Below are positions 44,379 through 52,400 of a DNA stretch of 53,943 bases, in pieces. The DNA is from Acidimicrobiales bacterium (lineage in GTDB: Bacteria; Actinomycetota; Acidimicrobiia; Acidimicrobiales; SHLQ01). The first letter of the stretch is position 1; the number at the start of each line of letters is the position of its first letter. The translations under genes and the position numbers were made by a program. The notes under the pieces are model-generated. The model saw only the letters and a list, made by a program, of their open reading frames with translations, was not told where the DNA came from and ran no database searches. The stretch lies in assembly GCA_020629375.1 (NCBI GenBank), contig JAHDDK010000004.1:19849-73791 (forward strand), given 5' to 3'.

Positions 44379-45878
44379 ATGGTGGTCCCCAAGACAATCG
44401 GTATCGAAACCGAGTACGGCATCGTCCTGCGCGGCACGGACGACCCCAACCCGATCTCGGCATCGTCGATGCTCATCACGGCGTATCTCTCCGCCGCTCA
44501 ACCCGGCAGATACCCGCGGGTCTCGTGGGATTTCGAAGACGAGTCGCCGTCACGGGACGCGCGCGGCGAGACCTCGCTCTCCGCACTCGCTCCCGAGATC
44601 GAAACCCATCTCGTCAACGCAGTCCTCACCAACGGCGCTCGGTACTACGTCGATCACGCGCACCCGGAGTACTCCACTCCCGAGTGTGCCGACGCTCGTT
44701 CGGTTCTCGTCCACGACCGAGCTGGCGAAGAGATCCTCGTCGAATCGATGCGCGCCGTGGACGCACTGCTCCCGCCAGGCCAAGAGATCGTCGTCTACAA
44801 GAACAACTGTGACGGCAAAGGCAACTCCTATGGCTGCCACGAGAACTACCTCATGGATCGATTGACGCCATTCGGGCAAATCGTCCACCACGGCACCGCG
44901 CACCTCGTCACCCGCCAGATCTACACCGGTGCCGGAAAGGTCGGCACCGAGATGCCGGGTCTTTCCCGCCACGAGGTCGACTTTCAGCTCACCCAGCGAG
45001 CCGACTTCTTCGAGGAAGAGGTCGGGCTCGAAACCACCCTCAAACGCCCGATCATCAACACCCGCGACGAGCCCCACGCCGACGCCCGCAAGTACCGCCG
45101 CCTCCATGTCATCGCCGGCGACGCGAACATGAGCGAGTACTCCACCTACCTGAAGGTCGGTGTGACCGCCATCGTCCTGGGAATGATCGAGCAGGAGTCG
45201 ATACGCCGTCGCTGGATCTTTGCGGATCCGGTCCGGGCGATGCAGCAGGTCAGTTTCGACACGTCGTTGGGTCGGCCCCTCGACCTCGAGGACGGATCGC
45301 GTGTCACCGCGCTCGACATCCAGGAAGCCCTCGCTGCCGATGCCCGCCGACATGTCGAACGTCACGGCACAGACGACATCGGCGGATCGGTCGCGCTCGA
45401 TGTGCTCGACGAGTGGGAGTCCACGCTCGCGTCGCTGCGGTCGGACCCGATGTCTCTTGCCGACCGTCTTGATTGGATCGCCAAGATGCGGTTGCTCGAG
45501 GCCTACCGCGAACGGCACGAACTCGAGTGGAGCGACGCACGAATCTCCGCGATGGACATCCAGTACCACGATGTTCGTCCGGACCGCTCCCTGGCGCGCC
45601 GCTTGGGCCTCCACCGAATCACCAACGACGCCGAGGTGACGGCCGCCATGAGTGCGCCTCCCGATGACACGCGTGCGTACTTCAGAGGCGAGTGCCTTCG
45701 TCGATGGGGAGACCAGATCGTCGCCGCGAATTGGGATTCGATTGTGTTCGACGTGGGTACGGACCCGCTTCGACGAATCCCGATGATGGAACCGACACGG
45801 GGGACCCGCGCCCACGTGGGTACGGTGTTGGAGCAGAGCGAAACGCCCTTGGAGCTGCTGGAGAATCTCCGGAGCTGA
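44379..45878 (+). CDS. dop: Deamidase/depupylase of Pup (Dop)
   Basis: Deamidates the C-terminal Gln of Pup to Glu and removes Pup from substrates. The 499-residue product has the glutamine-synthetase-like core: IGIETEYGIV (metal Glu), the Dop-specific loop near RGTDDPNPISASSMLITAY, the catalytic Asp in [48 protein letters not shown] and DANMSEYSTYLK. It is longer than PafA because of the loop. The only Pup gene here ends in Gln, so Dop is required for pupylation. mpa is 2 bp upstream and pup 44 bp downstream. Confidence 0.97.
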   Translation: MVVPKTIGIETEYGIVLRGTDDPNPISASSMLITAYLSAAQPGRYPRVSWDFEDESPSRDARGETSLSALAPEIETHLVNAVLTNGARYYVDHAHPEYSTPECADARSVLVHDRAGEEILVESMRAVDALLPPGQEIVVYKNNCDGKGNSYGCHENYLMDRLTPFGQIVHHGTAHLVTRQIYTGAGKVGTEMPGLSRHEVDFQLTQRADFFEEEVGLETTLKRPIINTRDEPHADARKYRRLHVIAGDANMSEYSTYLKVGVTAIVLGMIEQESIRRRWIFADPVRAMQQVSFDTSLGRPLDLEDGSRVTALDIQEALAADARRHVERHGTDDIGGSVALDVLDEWESTLASLRSDPMSLADRLDWIAKMRLLEAYRERHELEWSDARISAMDIQYHDVRPDRSLARRLGLHRITNDAEVTAAMSAPPDDTRAYFRGECLRRWGDQIVAANWDSIVFDVGTDPLRRIPMMEPTRGTRAHVGTVLEQSETPLELLENLRS

Positions 45879-45922
45879 TCCCAGGACGTTTCGGACCGAA
45901 CGAAGCACGAAAGGAGCCGAAG

Positions 45923-46114
45923 ATGGCAGAGCGCGAGCAACGCCGCAAGGCCGCACCTTCCGAACAGGATCAGGTCGAGGACTTGCCGGCGTCGACCGAG
46001 TCTGGCGAGAAGCTCAAGGCGGACATGGACGATCTTCTCGACGAGATCGACGAAGTTCTGGAGACGAACGCCGAAGACTTCGTGAAGAGCTACATCCAGA
46101 AGGGCGGCCAGTGA
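45923..46114 (+). CDS. pup: Prokaryotic ubiquitin-like protein Pup (GGQ form)
   Basis: A 63-residue disordered protein tag. The C-terminal half has the helix-forming segment ADMDDLLDEIDEVLETNAEDFVK and the end SYIQKGGQ; the final Gln63 must be deamidated before ligation to lysines. AAGGAG lies 7 nt before ATG 45923. The longer in-frame reading overlaps dop and is not supported. The stop overlaps the prcB GTG, so tag and protease are coupled. Confidence 0.98.
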   Translation: MAEREQRRKAAPSEQDQVEDLPASTESGEKLKADMDDLLDEIDEVLETNAEDFVKSYIQKGGQ

Positions 46115-46917
46115 CACTTCCGCAGTTCGGGCAGGGCGCAGATCCCGGCCCCGATTTCGCCGCGCTGCTTCGACGCCAGGGCAACGATCCGTTTCCTGCA
46201 CCTGAAGCACCGCAGTCTCCCGACACGATCACCCATGGCACGACCTGCGTCGCCGTCCGGTACATCGACGGCGTCGTGATGGCAGGCGATCGTCGGGCGA
46301 CAGCAGGCAATCTGATTTCGCATCGGTCGATCGAGAAGGTCTTTCCGGCCGACCGTCACTCGGCGGTGGCCATCGCCGGCGCCGCCGGACCAGCGGTCGA
46401 AATGGTGCGGTTGTTCCAGCTCCAGCTCGAGCACTACGAGAAGGTCGAGGGCTCACCGCTGAGCCTCGAAGGCAAGGCCAATCAGCTCGGCCAGATGCTG
46501 CGATCGAACCTCCCTGCCGCGATGTCGGGTCTGGCGGTCGTGCCGATCTTCGCGGGCTACGACCTGGCACGGGAGACCGGCAGGCTCTTCGAATACGACA
46601 TCACGGGTGGCCGGTACGAGGAGTCTGACTATGCCGCCACGGGCTCCGGGTCACTCCATGCCGAGACGGTGATCAAGGTCGGCTACCGGCGTGACATGAC
46701 CGCCGATGACGCTGCTGACCTACTCGCCGAGTCCCTGTTTCAAGCGGCCGACGCCGACGCAGCCACTGGGGGAGCGGACACACTGCGCGGCATCTACCCG
46801 ATCATGGTGACCATCAACGCCGACGGATTTACGCGACTGGCGGATGCGGATGTCGCCGACCGCTTCGCCGAGATCGCTCAGCGGTTCTCCGACAACCACC
46901 GGGAGGTCACGCCATGA
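46111..46917 (+). CDS. prcB: 20S proteasome beta subunit
   Basis: Catalytic ring subunit. The 268-residue precursor has a 43-residue propeptide ending THG, then Thr44 of TTCVAVRYIDGVVMAGDRR as the nucleophile exposed by self-cleavage. Asp and Lys of the active site are in AGDRRATAG and IEKVF, and SGSGS-type residues are in ATGSGSLHAE. GTG 46111 overlaps the pup stop as GTGA, and the stop overlaps prcA as ATGA. Confidence 0.98.
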   Translation: MTLPQFGQGADPGPDFAALLRRQGNDPFPAPEAPQSPDTITHGTTCVAVRYIDGVVMAGDRRATAGNLISHRSIEKVFPADRHSAVAIAGAAGPAVEMVRLFQLQLEHYEKVEGSPLSLEGKANQLGQMLRSNLPAAMSGLAVVPIFAGYDLARETGRLFEYDITGGRYEESDYAATGSGSLHAETVIKVGYRRDMTADDAADLLAESLFQAADADAATGGADTLRGIYPIMVTINADGFTRLADADVADRFAEIAQRFSDNHREVTP

Positions 46918-47585
46918 GCATGCCGTTCTACGTCGCTCCCGAGCAGATGATGAAGGACCGGGCCGACTACGCCCGGAAAGGCATTGCGCGAGGACGAAGC
47001 CTCGTGGCCATGGCGTACGAGCACGGGGTCTTCATCTGCGCGGAGAACCCCAGTGCGACGCTGCACAAGGTCTCCGAAATCTACGATCGCATCGCCTTCG
47101 CCGGGGTCGGAAAGTACAACGAGTTCGACCAGCTACGGATCGCCGGAGTCCGCCATGCGGACCTCAAGGGCTTCACGTACAGCCGCGAAGACGTCGAGGC
47201 TCGAAGCCTCGCCAACAATTACGCCCAGATGCTCGGCCAGACCTTCACCCACGAGATGAAACCGATGGAGGTCGAGATCCTCGTCGCGGAGATCACCGAC
47301 ACGCCAGGGGAGGAGCAGTTGTTCCACATCCTCTACGACGGCACGGTGATGGACGAGCGCAACATCGTGGTGCTCGGCGGCGACGCGGAGGCAATTCGCG
47401 AGCGGGTGGCGAGCGGTTTCGAAGCCGGAATGTCCGCAGCTGCGGCTCTTGAACTCGCTCGTGGCGCTCTTGCCGGCGACGACCGCACCCTGGACGATGA
47501 CGATCTCGAGGTCGCCATGCTCGACCGGACGAAGGGGCGGCGGACATTCGTCCGAATCCCCGACGGCGAACTCGACGGTCTCTGA
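46914..47585 (+). CDS. prcA: 20S proteasome alpha subunit
   Basis: Non-catalytic outer ring subunit that gates the chamber and docks Mpa. The 223-residue product has the N-terminal gate segment (MPFYVAPEQMMKDRADYARKG), IARGRSLVAMAYEHGVFICAENPS, and the KYNEFDQLRIAGVRHADLKGFTYSREDV block typical of actinobacterial alpha subunits. The C-terminus is acidic then basic. It is translationally coupled to prcB. A 90-bp gap separates it from the next gene. Confidence 0.97.
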   Translation: MSMPFYVAPEQMMKDRADYARKGIARGRSLVAMAYEHGVFICAENPSATLHKVSEIYDRIAFAGVGKYNEFDQLRIAGVRHADLKGFTYSREDVEARSLANNYAQMLGQTFTHEMKPMEVEILVAEITDTPGEEQLFHILYDGTVMDERNIVVLGGDAEAIRERVASGFEAGMSAAAALELARGALAGDDRTLDDDDLEVAMLDRTKGRRTFVRIPDGELDGL

Positions 47586-47675
47586 CTCCTCTCCACGGGT
47601 CGCGGCCTGAGCCAAACGGATCATTGCACAAGCGTGATGCTCAACGTTTTCGGACGTGGCGCCGACGGAGACGTG

Positions 47676-48278
47676 ATGCATAAGCACGCGGGAGCGCCAA
47701 CAGCCATCGACCCGAAGGTCGTGGCGGACGCAGCAGCCACAGCCCGAAGCCTCGTTGGCTATTCGGTCGACGGTGCGGCGGCCGCCCTTGGGCTGCCCGC
47801 CGCGATCCTCGAGGACGTGGAGTCCGGCAAAACGCCGCTCAACGCCGCCCTTCGGACCCGGCTTGAGCAGTGCTACGGCGTCAACTTGGACGATGTCATG
47901 CGCAAGCGGCCCGACTTCACCCCCCGAACACCGATGGCCTACGACGCGACTCGGGGTGTGCTGCGCGTCGGCACGCTAGGGGTCCGATTCCGTATCGGGC
48001 TCGATTCCAACGATGACCTTCTCCGCGGGTTGAGTACGGCGATTCGGCGTCAGCGACGACTTCCACCGAATGTGCCGTTGCAGCTCCGCGCCGCGGACAT
48101 TCCGGTCCTTGCGCATCTACTCGACATCGAGGATCCGGAGCTCGACACCCGGGCACAGTTCTGGTTCGGGCAGACGGCACAAACTGCCCAGGGATTCGCA
48201 TCGATGCTCCGAATCGCCCGAGCCGCCGGCGAGTCCGCACGCGAAGAAACGCCGTCGTCGATGCCCCACGCTGCCTGA
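47676..48278 (+). CDS. HTH-like protein between prcA and pafA, unknown
   Basis: A 200-residue protein I cannot name. Residues about 17-65 look like an XRE-type helix-turn-helix (ARSLVGYSVDGAAAALGLPA with ILEDVESGKTPLNAALRTRLEQCYGV). The rest (RTPMAYDATRGVLRVGTLGVRF, LSTAIRRQRRLPPNVPLQLRA, LAHLLDIEDPELDTRAQFWF) has no motif I know. GGAG lies 5 nt before ATG 47676; GTG 47634 in the same frame lacks a ribosome site. It lies inside the proteasome cluster on the same strand, so a regulatory or accessory role is plausible but unproven. Confidence 0.75.
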   Translation: MHKHAGAPTAIDPKVVADAAATARSLVGYSVDGAAAALGLPAAILEDVESGKTPLNAALRTRLEQCYGVNLDDVMRKRPDFTPRTPMAYDATRGVLRVGTLGVRFRIGLDSNDDLLRGLSTAIRRQRRLPPNVPLQLRAADIPVLAHLLDIEDPELDTRAQFWFGQTAQTAQGFASMLRIARAAGESAREETPSSMPHAA

Positions 48279-48317
48279 CAACCGCGAAACGTACCCATCG
48301 CACCGAACTCCACTTGG

Positions 48318-48323
48318 TACGGT
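48318..48323 (+). promoter_or_regulatory. -10 element TACGGT for pafA
   Basis: TACGGT, 8 nt, then ATG 48332, with no ribosome site. This implies that pafA-pafB-pafC can be transcribed separately from the upstream protease genes as a leaderless mRNA. Confidence 0.5.
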
Positions 48324-48331
48324 GACGGGCG

Positions 48332-49690
48332 ATGCAGAGGCGAATCTTCGGGCTCGAGAACGAATACGGCGTCACCTGCACCCTCGAGGGGCAACGACGA
48401 CTCTCTCCGGACGAGGTCGCTCGGTACTTGTTTCGTCGGGTCGTGTCATGGGGACGTTCGAGCAACGTCTTCCTGGCCAACGGCGCCCGCCTGTATCTCG
48501 ACGTCGGCTCACACCCCGAGTACGCAACGCCCGAGTGCGACTCGGTCTACGACGTCATCGTTCATGACAAGGCCGGCGAGCGCATCCTCGAACAATTGCT
48601 CGTCGGCGCCGAGCAGCGACTTGTCGAAGAAGGCATTCGCGGCGACATCTACCTCTTCAAGAACAACACGGATTCGGCAGGCAACTCCTATGGTTGCCAC
48701 GAGAACTACTTGACGAGTCGGCGCGACGACATCGGGTCGTACAACGAAGTCCTCATCCCGTTCCTCGTCAGCCGTCAGATCTATGCTGGCGCCGGGAAGG
48801 TGCTCCAGACGGCCCGTGGCGCCATGTTCTGCGTGAGCCAACGCGCCGAACACATCTGGGAAGGCGTCTCGAGCGCCACGACTCGGTCGCGGCCGATCAT
48901 CAACACCCGGGACGAACCGCACGCCGACGCCGAACGGTACCGACGCCTCCACGTCATCGTCGGTGACTCGAACATGAGCGAGTACACGTCGTTTCTCAAG
49001 GTCGGCGCAGCGGCGCTCATTCTCCGAATGCTCGAAGAACCGAGCGTCGTCCTGCGAGACATGACGCTCGAGAATCCCATACGGGCGATCCGCGAGATCT
49101 CTCACGATCCGACCTGCCGCCGACGGGTTCGTCTCGCGAACGGACGTGAGGCATCCGCGCTCGAGATCCAAAGCGAATACCTCGAGCGTGCTCTTCGATT
49201 CGCCGAACACCACGAGCTCGATCCGCTCGAGAAGCAAGCCCTACAGATGTGGGAGCATTGCCTGACCGCGATCGCCGACGACCCATTGACGCTCGACCGC
49301 GAGGTGGATTGGGTCATCAAGCACAAGCTGATCGAGTCCTATCGAGATCGGCATGACCTTTCGCTCGCCGACCCACGCGTCGCTCTACTCGACCTGCAGT
49401 ACCACGACATCCACCGTTCGCGCAGCCTCTATTACCGGATGCAGCGCAAAGGGCTCGTCGAACGCGTCTGCGACGACCACGACATCGCGCATGCCGTCGA
49501 GAATCCGCCGCAAACCACTCGTGCTCGTCTGCGCGGCGAGTTCATCAAGCGGGCCAAGGAGCGTCGACGCGACTTCACCGTCGATTGGGTGCACCTCAAG
49601 CTCAACGACCAGGCGCAGCGCACCGTCCTGTGCAAGGACCCGTTCCGCAGCCACGATGAGCGCGTCGACAAGCTCATCGCTTCGCTCTAG
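48332..49690 (+). CDS. pafA: Pup-protein ligase PafA
   Basis: Ligates the C-terminal Glu of Pup to substrate lysines with ATP. The 452-residue product has the canonical start [16 protein letters not shown] with the metal Glu9, [21 protein letters not shown] with the catalytic Asp, [33 protein letters not shown] and [13 protein letters not shown]. The Dop loop is absent and the C-terminal domain ([21 protein letters not shown]) fits PafA. It is a paralog of dop about 2.5 kb upstream. Confidence 0.98.
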   Translation: MQRRIFGLENEYGVTCTLEGQRRLSPDEVARYLFRRVVSWGRSSNVFLANGARLYLDVGSHPEYATPECDSVYDVIVHDKAGERILEQLLVGAEQRLVEEGIRGDIYLFKNNTDSAGNSYGCHENYLTSRRDDIGSYNEVLIPFLVSRQIYAGAGKVLQTARGAMFCVSQRAEHIWEGVSSATTRSRPIINTRDEPHADAERYRRLHVIVGDSNMSEYTSFLKVGAAALILRMLEEPSVVLRDMTLENPIRAIREISHDPTCRRRVRLANGREASALEIQSEYLERALRFAEHHELDPLEKQALQMWEHCLTAIADDPLTLDREVDWVIKHKLIESYRDRHDLSLADPRVALLDLQYHDIHRSRSLYYRMQRKGLVERVCDDHDIAHAVENPPQTTRARLRGEFIKRAKERRRDFTVDWVHLKLNDQAQRTVLCKDPFRSHDERVDKLIASL

Positions 49691-49708
49691 AGGGTCGGAC
49701 CGCTAGTC

Positions 49709-50617
49709 ATGTCCAAGCTCGAACGCTTGATGAAACTCCTTGCGGTGCTGCTCGATACGGAGCAACCGCTCACCGCCGAGGATCTGCGTGGCCGCATCGG
49801 CGGCTATCCGGAGAACGCTGCGTCGTTCAGGCGGACCTTCGAACGTGACAAGGACGATCTTCGCTCGATCGGGATCCCGATTCGGGTCGAACCTGTTCGG
49901 ACGATCGAGCCGCCGATCGACGGGTACCGTATCGACCAGGAGGAATACGCCGGTACGGACCCGGGCCTCGACCCTGACGAACTTGCGGCGTTGCACGTTG
50001 CGGCGTCGCTTGTCCGCCTCGACTCAGCTGGAGAGGCGTTCTGGAAGCTCGGTGGCGACTCCGAAGCTCCGGATGCGGCCGAACATGCTGTCGCCACGGT
50101 GTCGACATCGGGCGCCGCCGCCGACCTTCATGGGGCGGTCACCCAGCGGCGGGTGGCGTCGTTTTCGTACCGTGGTGTCGAACGGGAGCTCGAGCCATCG
50201 CGGATGTCTTTTGCCCGCGGCCATTGGTATGTGTCGGGTCATGACCGCGTGCGCGACGGCGACCGGGTGTTCCGAATCGATCGGATCGAGGGTGATGTGC
50301 GCCTTGGCCCACCCGATGCGTTCGAGCGACGTGATGTGCGAGGCCCCGAGGTGACCCGCACCTGGGAGCTCGGCGACGAACCAGCCGTCGAGACAACCGT
50401 GCTGATCGATGCCGACCGTGCGGCGGCCGCACGCGTTCACCTCCGGAACGACGACGTCGTCAAGACCGACCAAACGGGCGACATGACCGTCCGACTCTCG
50501 GTGAGCAACCGAGATGCCTTTCGTGACTGGGTGCTCGGCTTCCTCGACGGGGCGGAGGTCCTCGAACCAGTCGAGCTGCGCCAGCTCATCGTCAATTGGG
50601 CCGGAGGGTTCGAGTGA
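49709..50617 (+). CDS. pafB: WYL-domain regulator PafB
   Basis: DNA-damage-responsive transcription factor half; in mycobacteria PafB and PafC together activate LexA/RecA-independent repair genes. The 302 residues include an N-terminal winged helix (RLMKLLAVLLDTEQPLTAEDLRGRI), the WYL core (VASFSYRGVERELEPSRMSFARGHWYVSGHDR) and a WCX-type C-terminus. The role of PafBC does not involve proteolysis directly despite the location. Gap to pafA is 18 bp; the stop overlaps pafC as GTGA. Confidence 0.94.
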   Translation: MSKLERLMKLLAVLLDTEQPLTAEDLRGRIGGYPENAASFRRTFERDKDDLRSIGIPIRVEPVRTIEPPIDGYRIDQEEYAGTDPGLDPDELAALHVAASLVRLDSAGEAFWKLGGDSEAPDAAEHAVATVSTSGAAADLHGAVTQRRVASFSYRGVERELEPSRMSFARGHWYVSGHDRVRDGDRVFRIDRIEGDVRLGPPDAFERRDVRGPEVTRTWELGDEPAVETTVLIDADRAAAARVHLRNDDVVKTDQTGDMTVRLSVSNRDAFRDWVLGFLDGAEVLEPVELRQLIVNWAGGFE

Positions 50618-51558
50618 ACGTTCCGGCCACCGAGCGCCTGAGTCGTCTCGTTGCCGCCATTCCGTGGATCGCGGCGCGTGATGGTGTCGCGCTCGACGAG
50701 ATCGCAGACCGATTCGATTACCCACGAGACCTGCTCCTCGCCGACCTTCAGGAGGTGGTGTTCTTTGTCGGCGTCCCGCCGTACACCCCCGACAGCCTGA
50801 TCGACGTGAACGTCGACGACGACGGTCTCGTGTGGATTCGGTACGCCGACTGGTTCGCTCGCCCGATGAAGCTGTCCGCTGCCGAGTCTCTGGCGCTCAT
50901 CGCCGCGGGTGAGACGGCGTTGTCGTGGGATTCCTCGGACGAGTCCGGAGCGCTCCTTCGGGGGCTCGCAAAGCTACGACTCGCCACGGGAGCCAGCGAA
51001 GATGCCATCGATGTTCGCATCGGCGCCGGCACGGAAGACACGCTGCGAACGCTGCGCTCCGTAGCCGAGGCCGGCACGTGTGCCGACATCACCTACTTCT
51101 CGACGGGCCGGGGAGCCCGCACCGAGCGTCGCATCGAGCCACTGCGATTCTTCGCCGAACAGGGCAACTGGTACGTGAGCGCCTGGTGCCATCTAGCCCA
51201 GGACGATCGTATCTTCCGCCTCGATCGCATCGAGTCGATCGCGGTGGTGGCCGACCCTGCGGTCCATCGCAGCGATGATGTCGCTGCGAGCTTCGCATTC
51301 GACGAAGCCGCCATCGTCACGATCGCCCTCCCGGCCGATCGATCGGCACTGTTGGACGGGCTCGCGATCATCGAGAGCGCCACGGCGGATAACGTCACGA
51401 CGGTGACTCTTCCGGCGACATCGGTGCGGTGGCTCGAACAACTGATGGTCCGGCTCGGACCGGACGCGAGACTCGTCGACCAGGGTGCGCTTCCGAGGAC
51501 TCCGGACCCTGCAGCGGCGGCTCGCCGGATCGCTGATCGATATTCGGACGCAAGTTGA
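50614..51558 (+). CDS. pafC: WYL-domain regulator PafC
   Basis: Partner of PafB, 314 residues. The N-terminal HTH is RLSRLVAAIPWIAARDGVALDEIADRF, and the WYL region contains ADITYFSTGRGARTERRIEPLRFFAEQGNWYVSAWC (seen in segments), then FRLDRIESI and a WCX domain ending RIADRYSDAS. GTG 50614 has GGAGG 6 nt upstream and overlaps the pafB stop. The two proteins are separate here, not fused. A signal peptidase gene, rather than tatA, follows. Confidence 0.95.
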   Translation: MNVPATERLSRLVAAIPWIAARDGVALDEIADRFDYPRDLLLADLQEVVFFVGVPPYTPDSLIDVNVDDDGLVWIRYADWFARPMKLSAAESLALIAAGETALSWDSSDESGALLRGLAKLRLATGASEDAIDVRIGAGTEDTLRTLRSVAEAGTCADITYFSTGRGARTERRIEPLRFFAEQGNWYVSAWCHLAQDDRIFRLDRIESIAVVADPAVHRSDDVAASFAFDEAAIVTIALPADRSALLDGLAIIESATADNVTTVTLPATSVRWLEQLMVRLGPDARLVDQGALPRTPDPAAAARRIADRYSDAS

Positions 51559-51572
51559 GCGGGGATGTGCCG

Positions 51573-52319
51573 ATGAATGCACCGATGGATGTCGAGGCGC
51601 CAGTGAGCCCAGACGAACTCGCCGCTCGGGTCAAGGCGCCGGACCCAACCGAGTTTGACTCCCTCATGGAGGAGACCGAGGCGACGACCGAGGGTTTTCG
51701 CAGTTCGGACATCCGGACGGTCCTCGAGTGGCTCGCGGTCATCGTGTCCGCGTTGGCCGTCGCGCTGCTGATCAAGGCGTTCGTGCTGCAAGCGTTCGAG
51801 ATTCCGTCGGCGTCGATGGAACCGACGGTGAATGTCGACGACCGCATCCTGGTCAACAAAGTCAGTTACCGACTCCACGATGTTCGGCGTGGCGACTTGG
51901 TGGTCTTCGAGAAGCTCCCGGGCACCCCGGGCGACACGAAAGATCTCATCAAGCGAGCCATCGCACTCCCGGGCGAGACGATCGAAGTTCGCGACGACGG
52001 CCGCATCTGGATCTGGGGCCCGGGAGAGGGTCCTGGTGACGCCCTCCTGCTCGATGAGCCATACCTCGCCGACGACGACCGCCTCCTCGTCGCTCCCGGG
52101 CCAACGACCGCCGTCACGTCCGATATCTGGAACTCGAGCTGTGCAAACCAACCGAGGACCCCGGGACGATGCACACTTCCCGAGGGCCACTACTTCATGT
52201 TGGGCGACAACCGGAATCAATCGAGTGACTCCCGATTCTTCGGACCAATCCCTCGGGAAAACATCATCGGCCGGGCGTTCCTGCGAATCTGGCCAGCGAG
52301 CAACATCAGCACCTTGTGA
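51573..52319 (+). CDS. lepB: Signal peptidase I (first copy)
   Basis: Membrane serine protease that removes signal peptides. The 248 residues contain one transmembrane helix (TVLEWLAVIVSALAVALLIKAFV), the catalytic Ser81 in IPSASMEPTV, the catalytic Lys in LIKRAIALPGETIE and the GDNRNQSSDSR box. Two cysteines (SSCANQPRTPGRC) may form an external disulfide. ATG 51573 has GGGG 8 nt upstream; a TTG at 51555 overlapping the pafC stop is the other option. It is a close paralog of the next gene. Confidence 0.95.
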   Translation: MNAPMDVEAPVSPDELAARVKAPDPTEFDSLMEETEATTEGFRSSDIRTVLEWLAVIVSALAVALLIKAFVLQAFEIPSASMEPTVNVDDRILVNKVSYRLHDVRRGDLVVFEKLPGTPGDTKDLIKRAIALPGETIEVRDDGRIWIWGPGEGPGDALLLDEPYLADDDRLLVAPGPTTAVTSDIWNSSCANQPRTPGRCTLPEGHYFMLGDNRNQSSDSRFFGPIPRENIIGRAFLRIWPASNISTL

Positions 52320-52400
52320 TTTGTGCTGGATCGGTAATTCGTGCTGGAGCGGCATGGATGAACTCTTCCGAAGAGGCTGGCGAGTACCGTCAGGAGTGCT

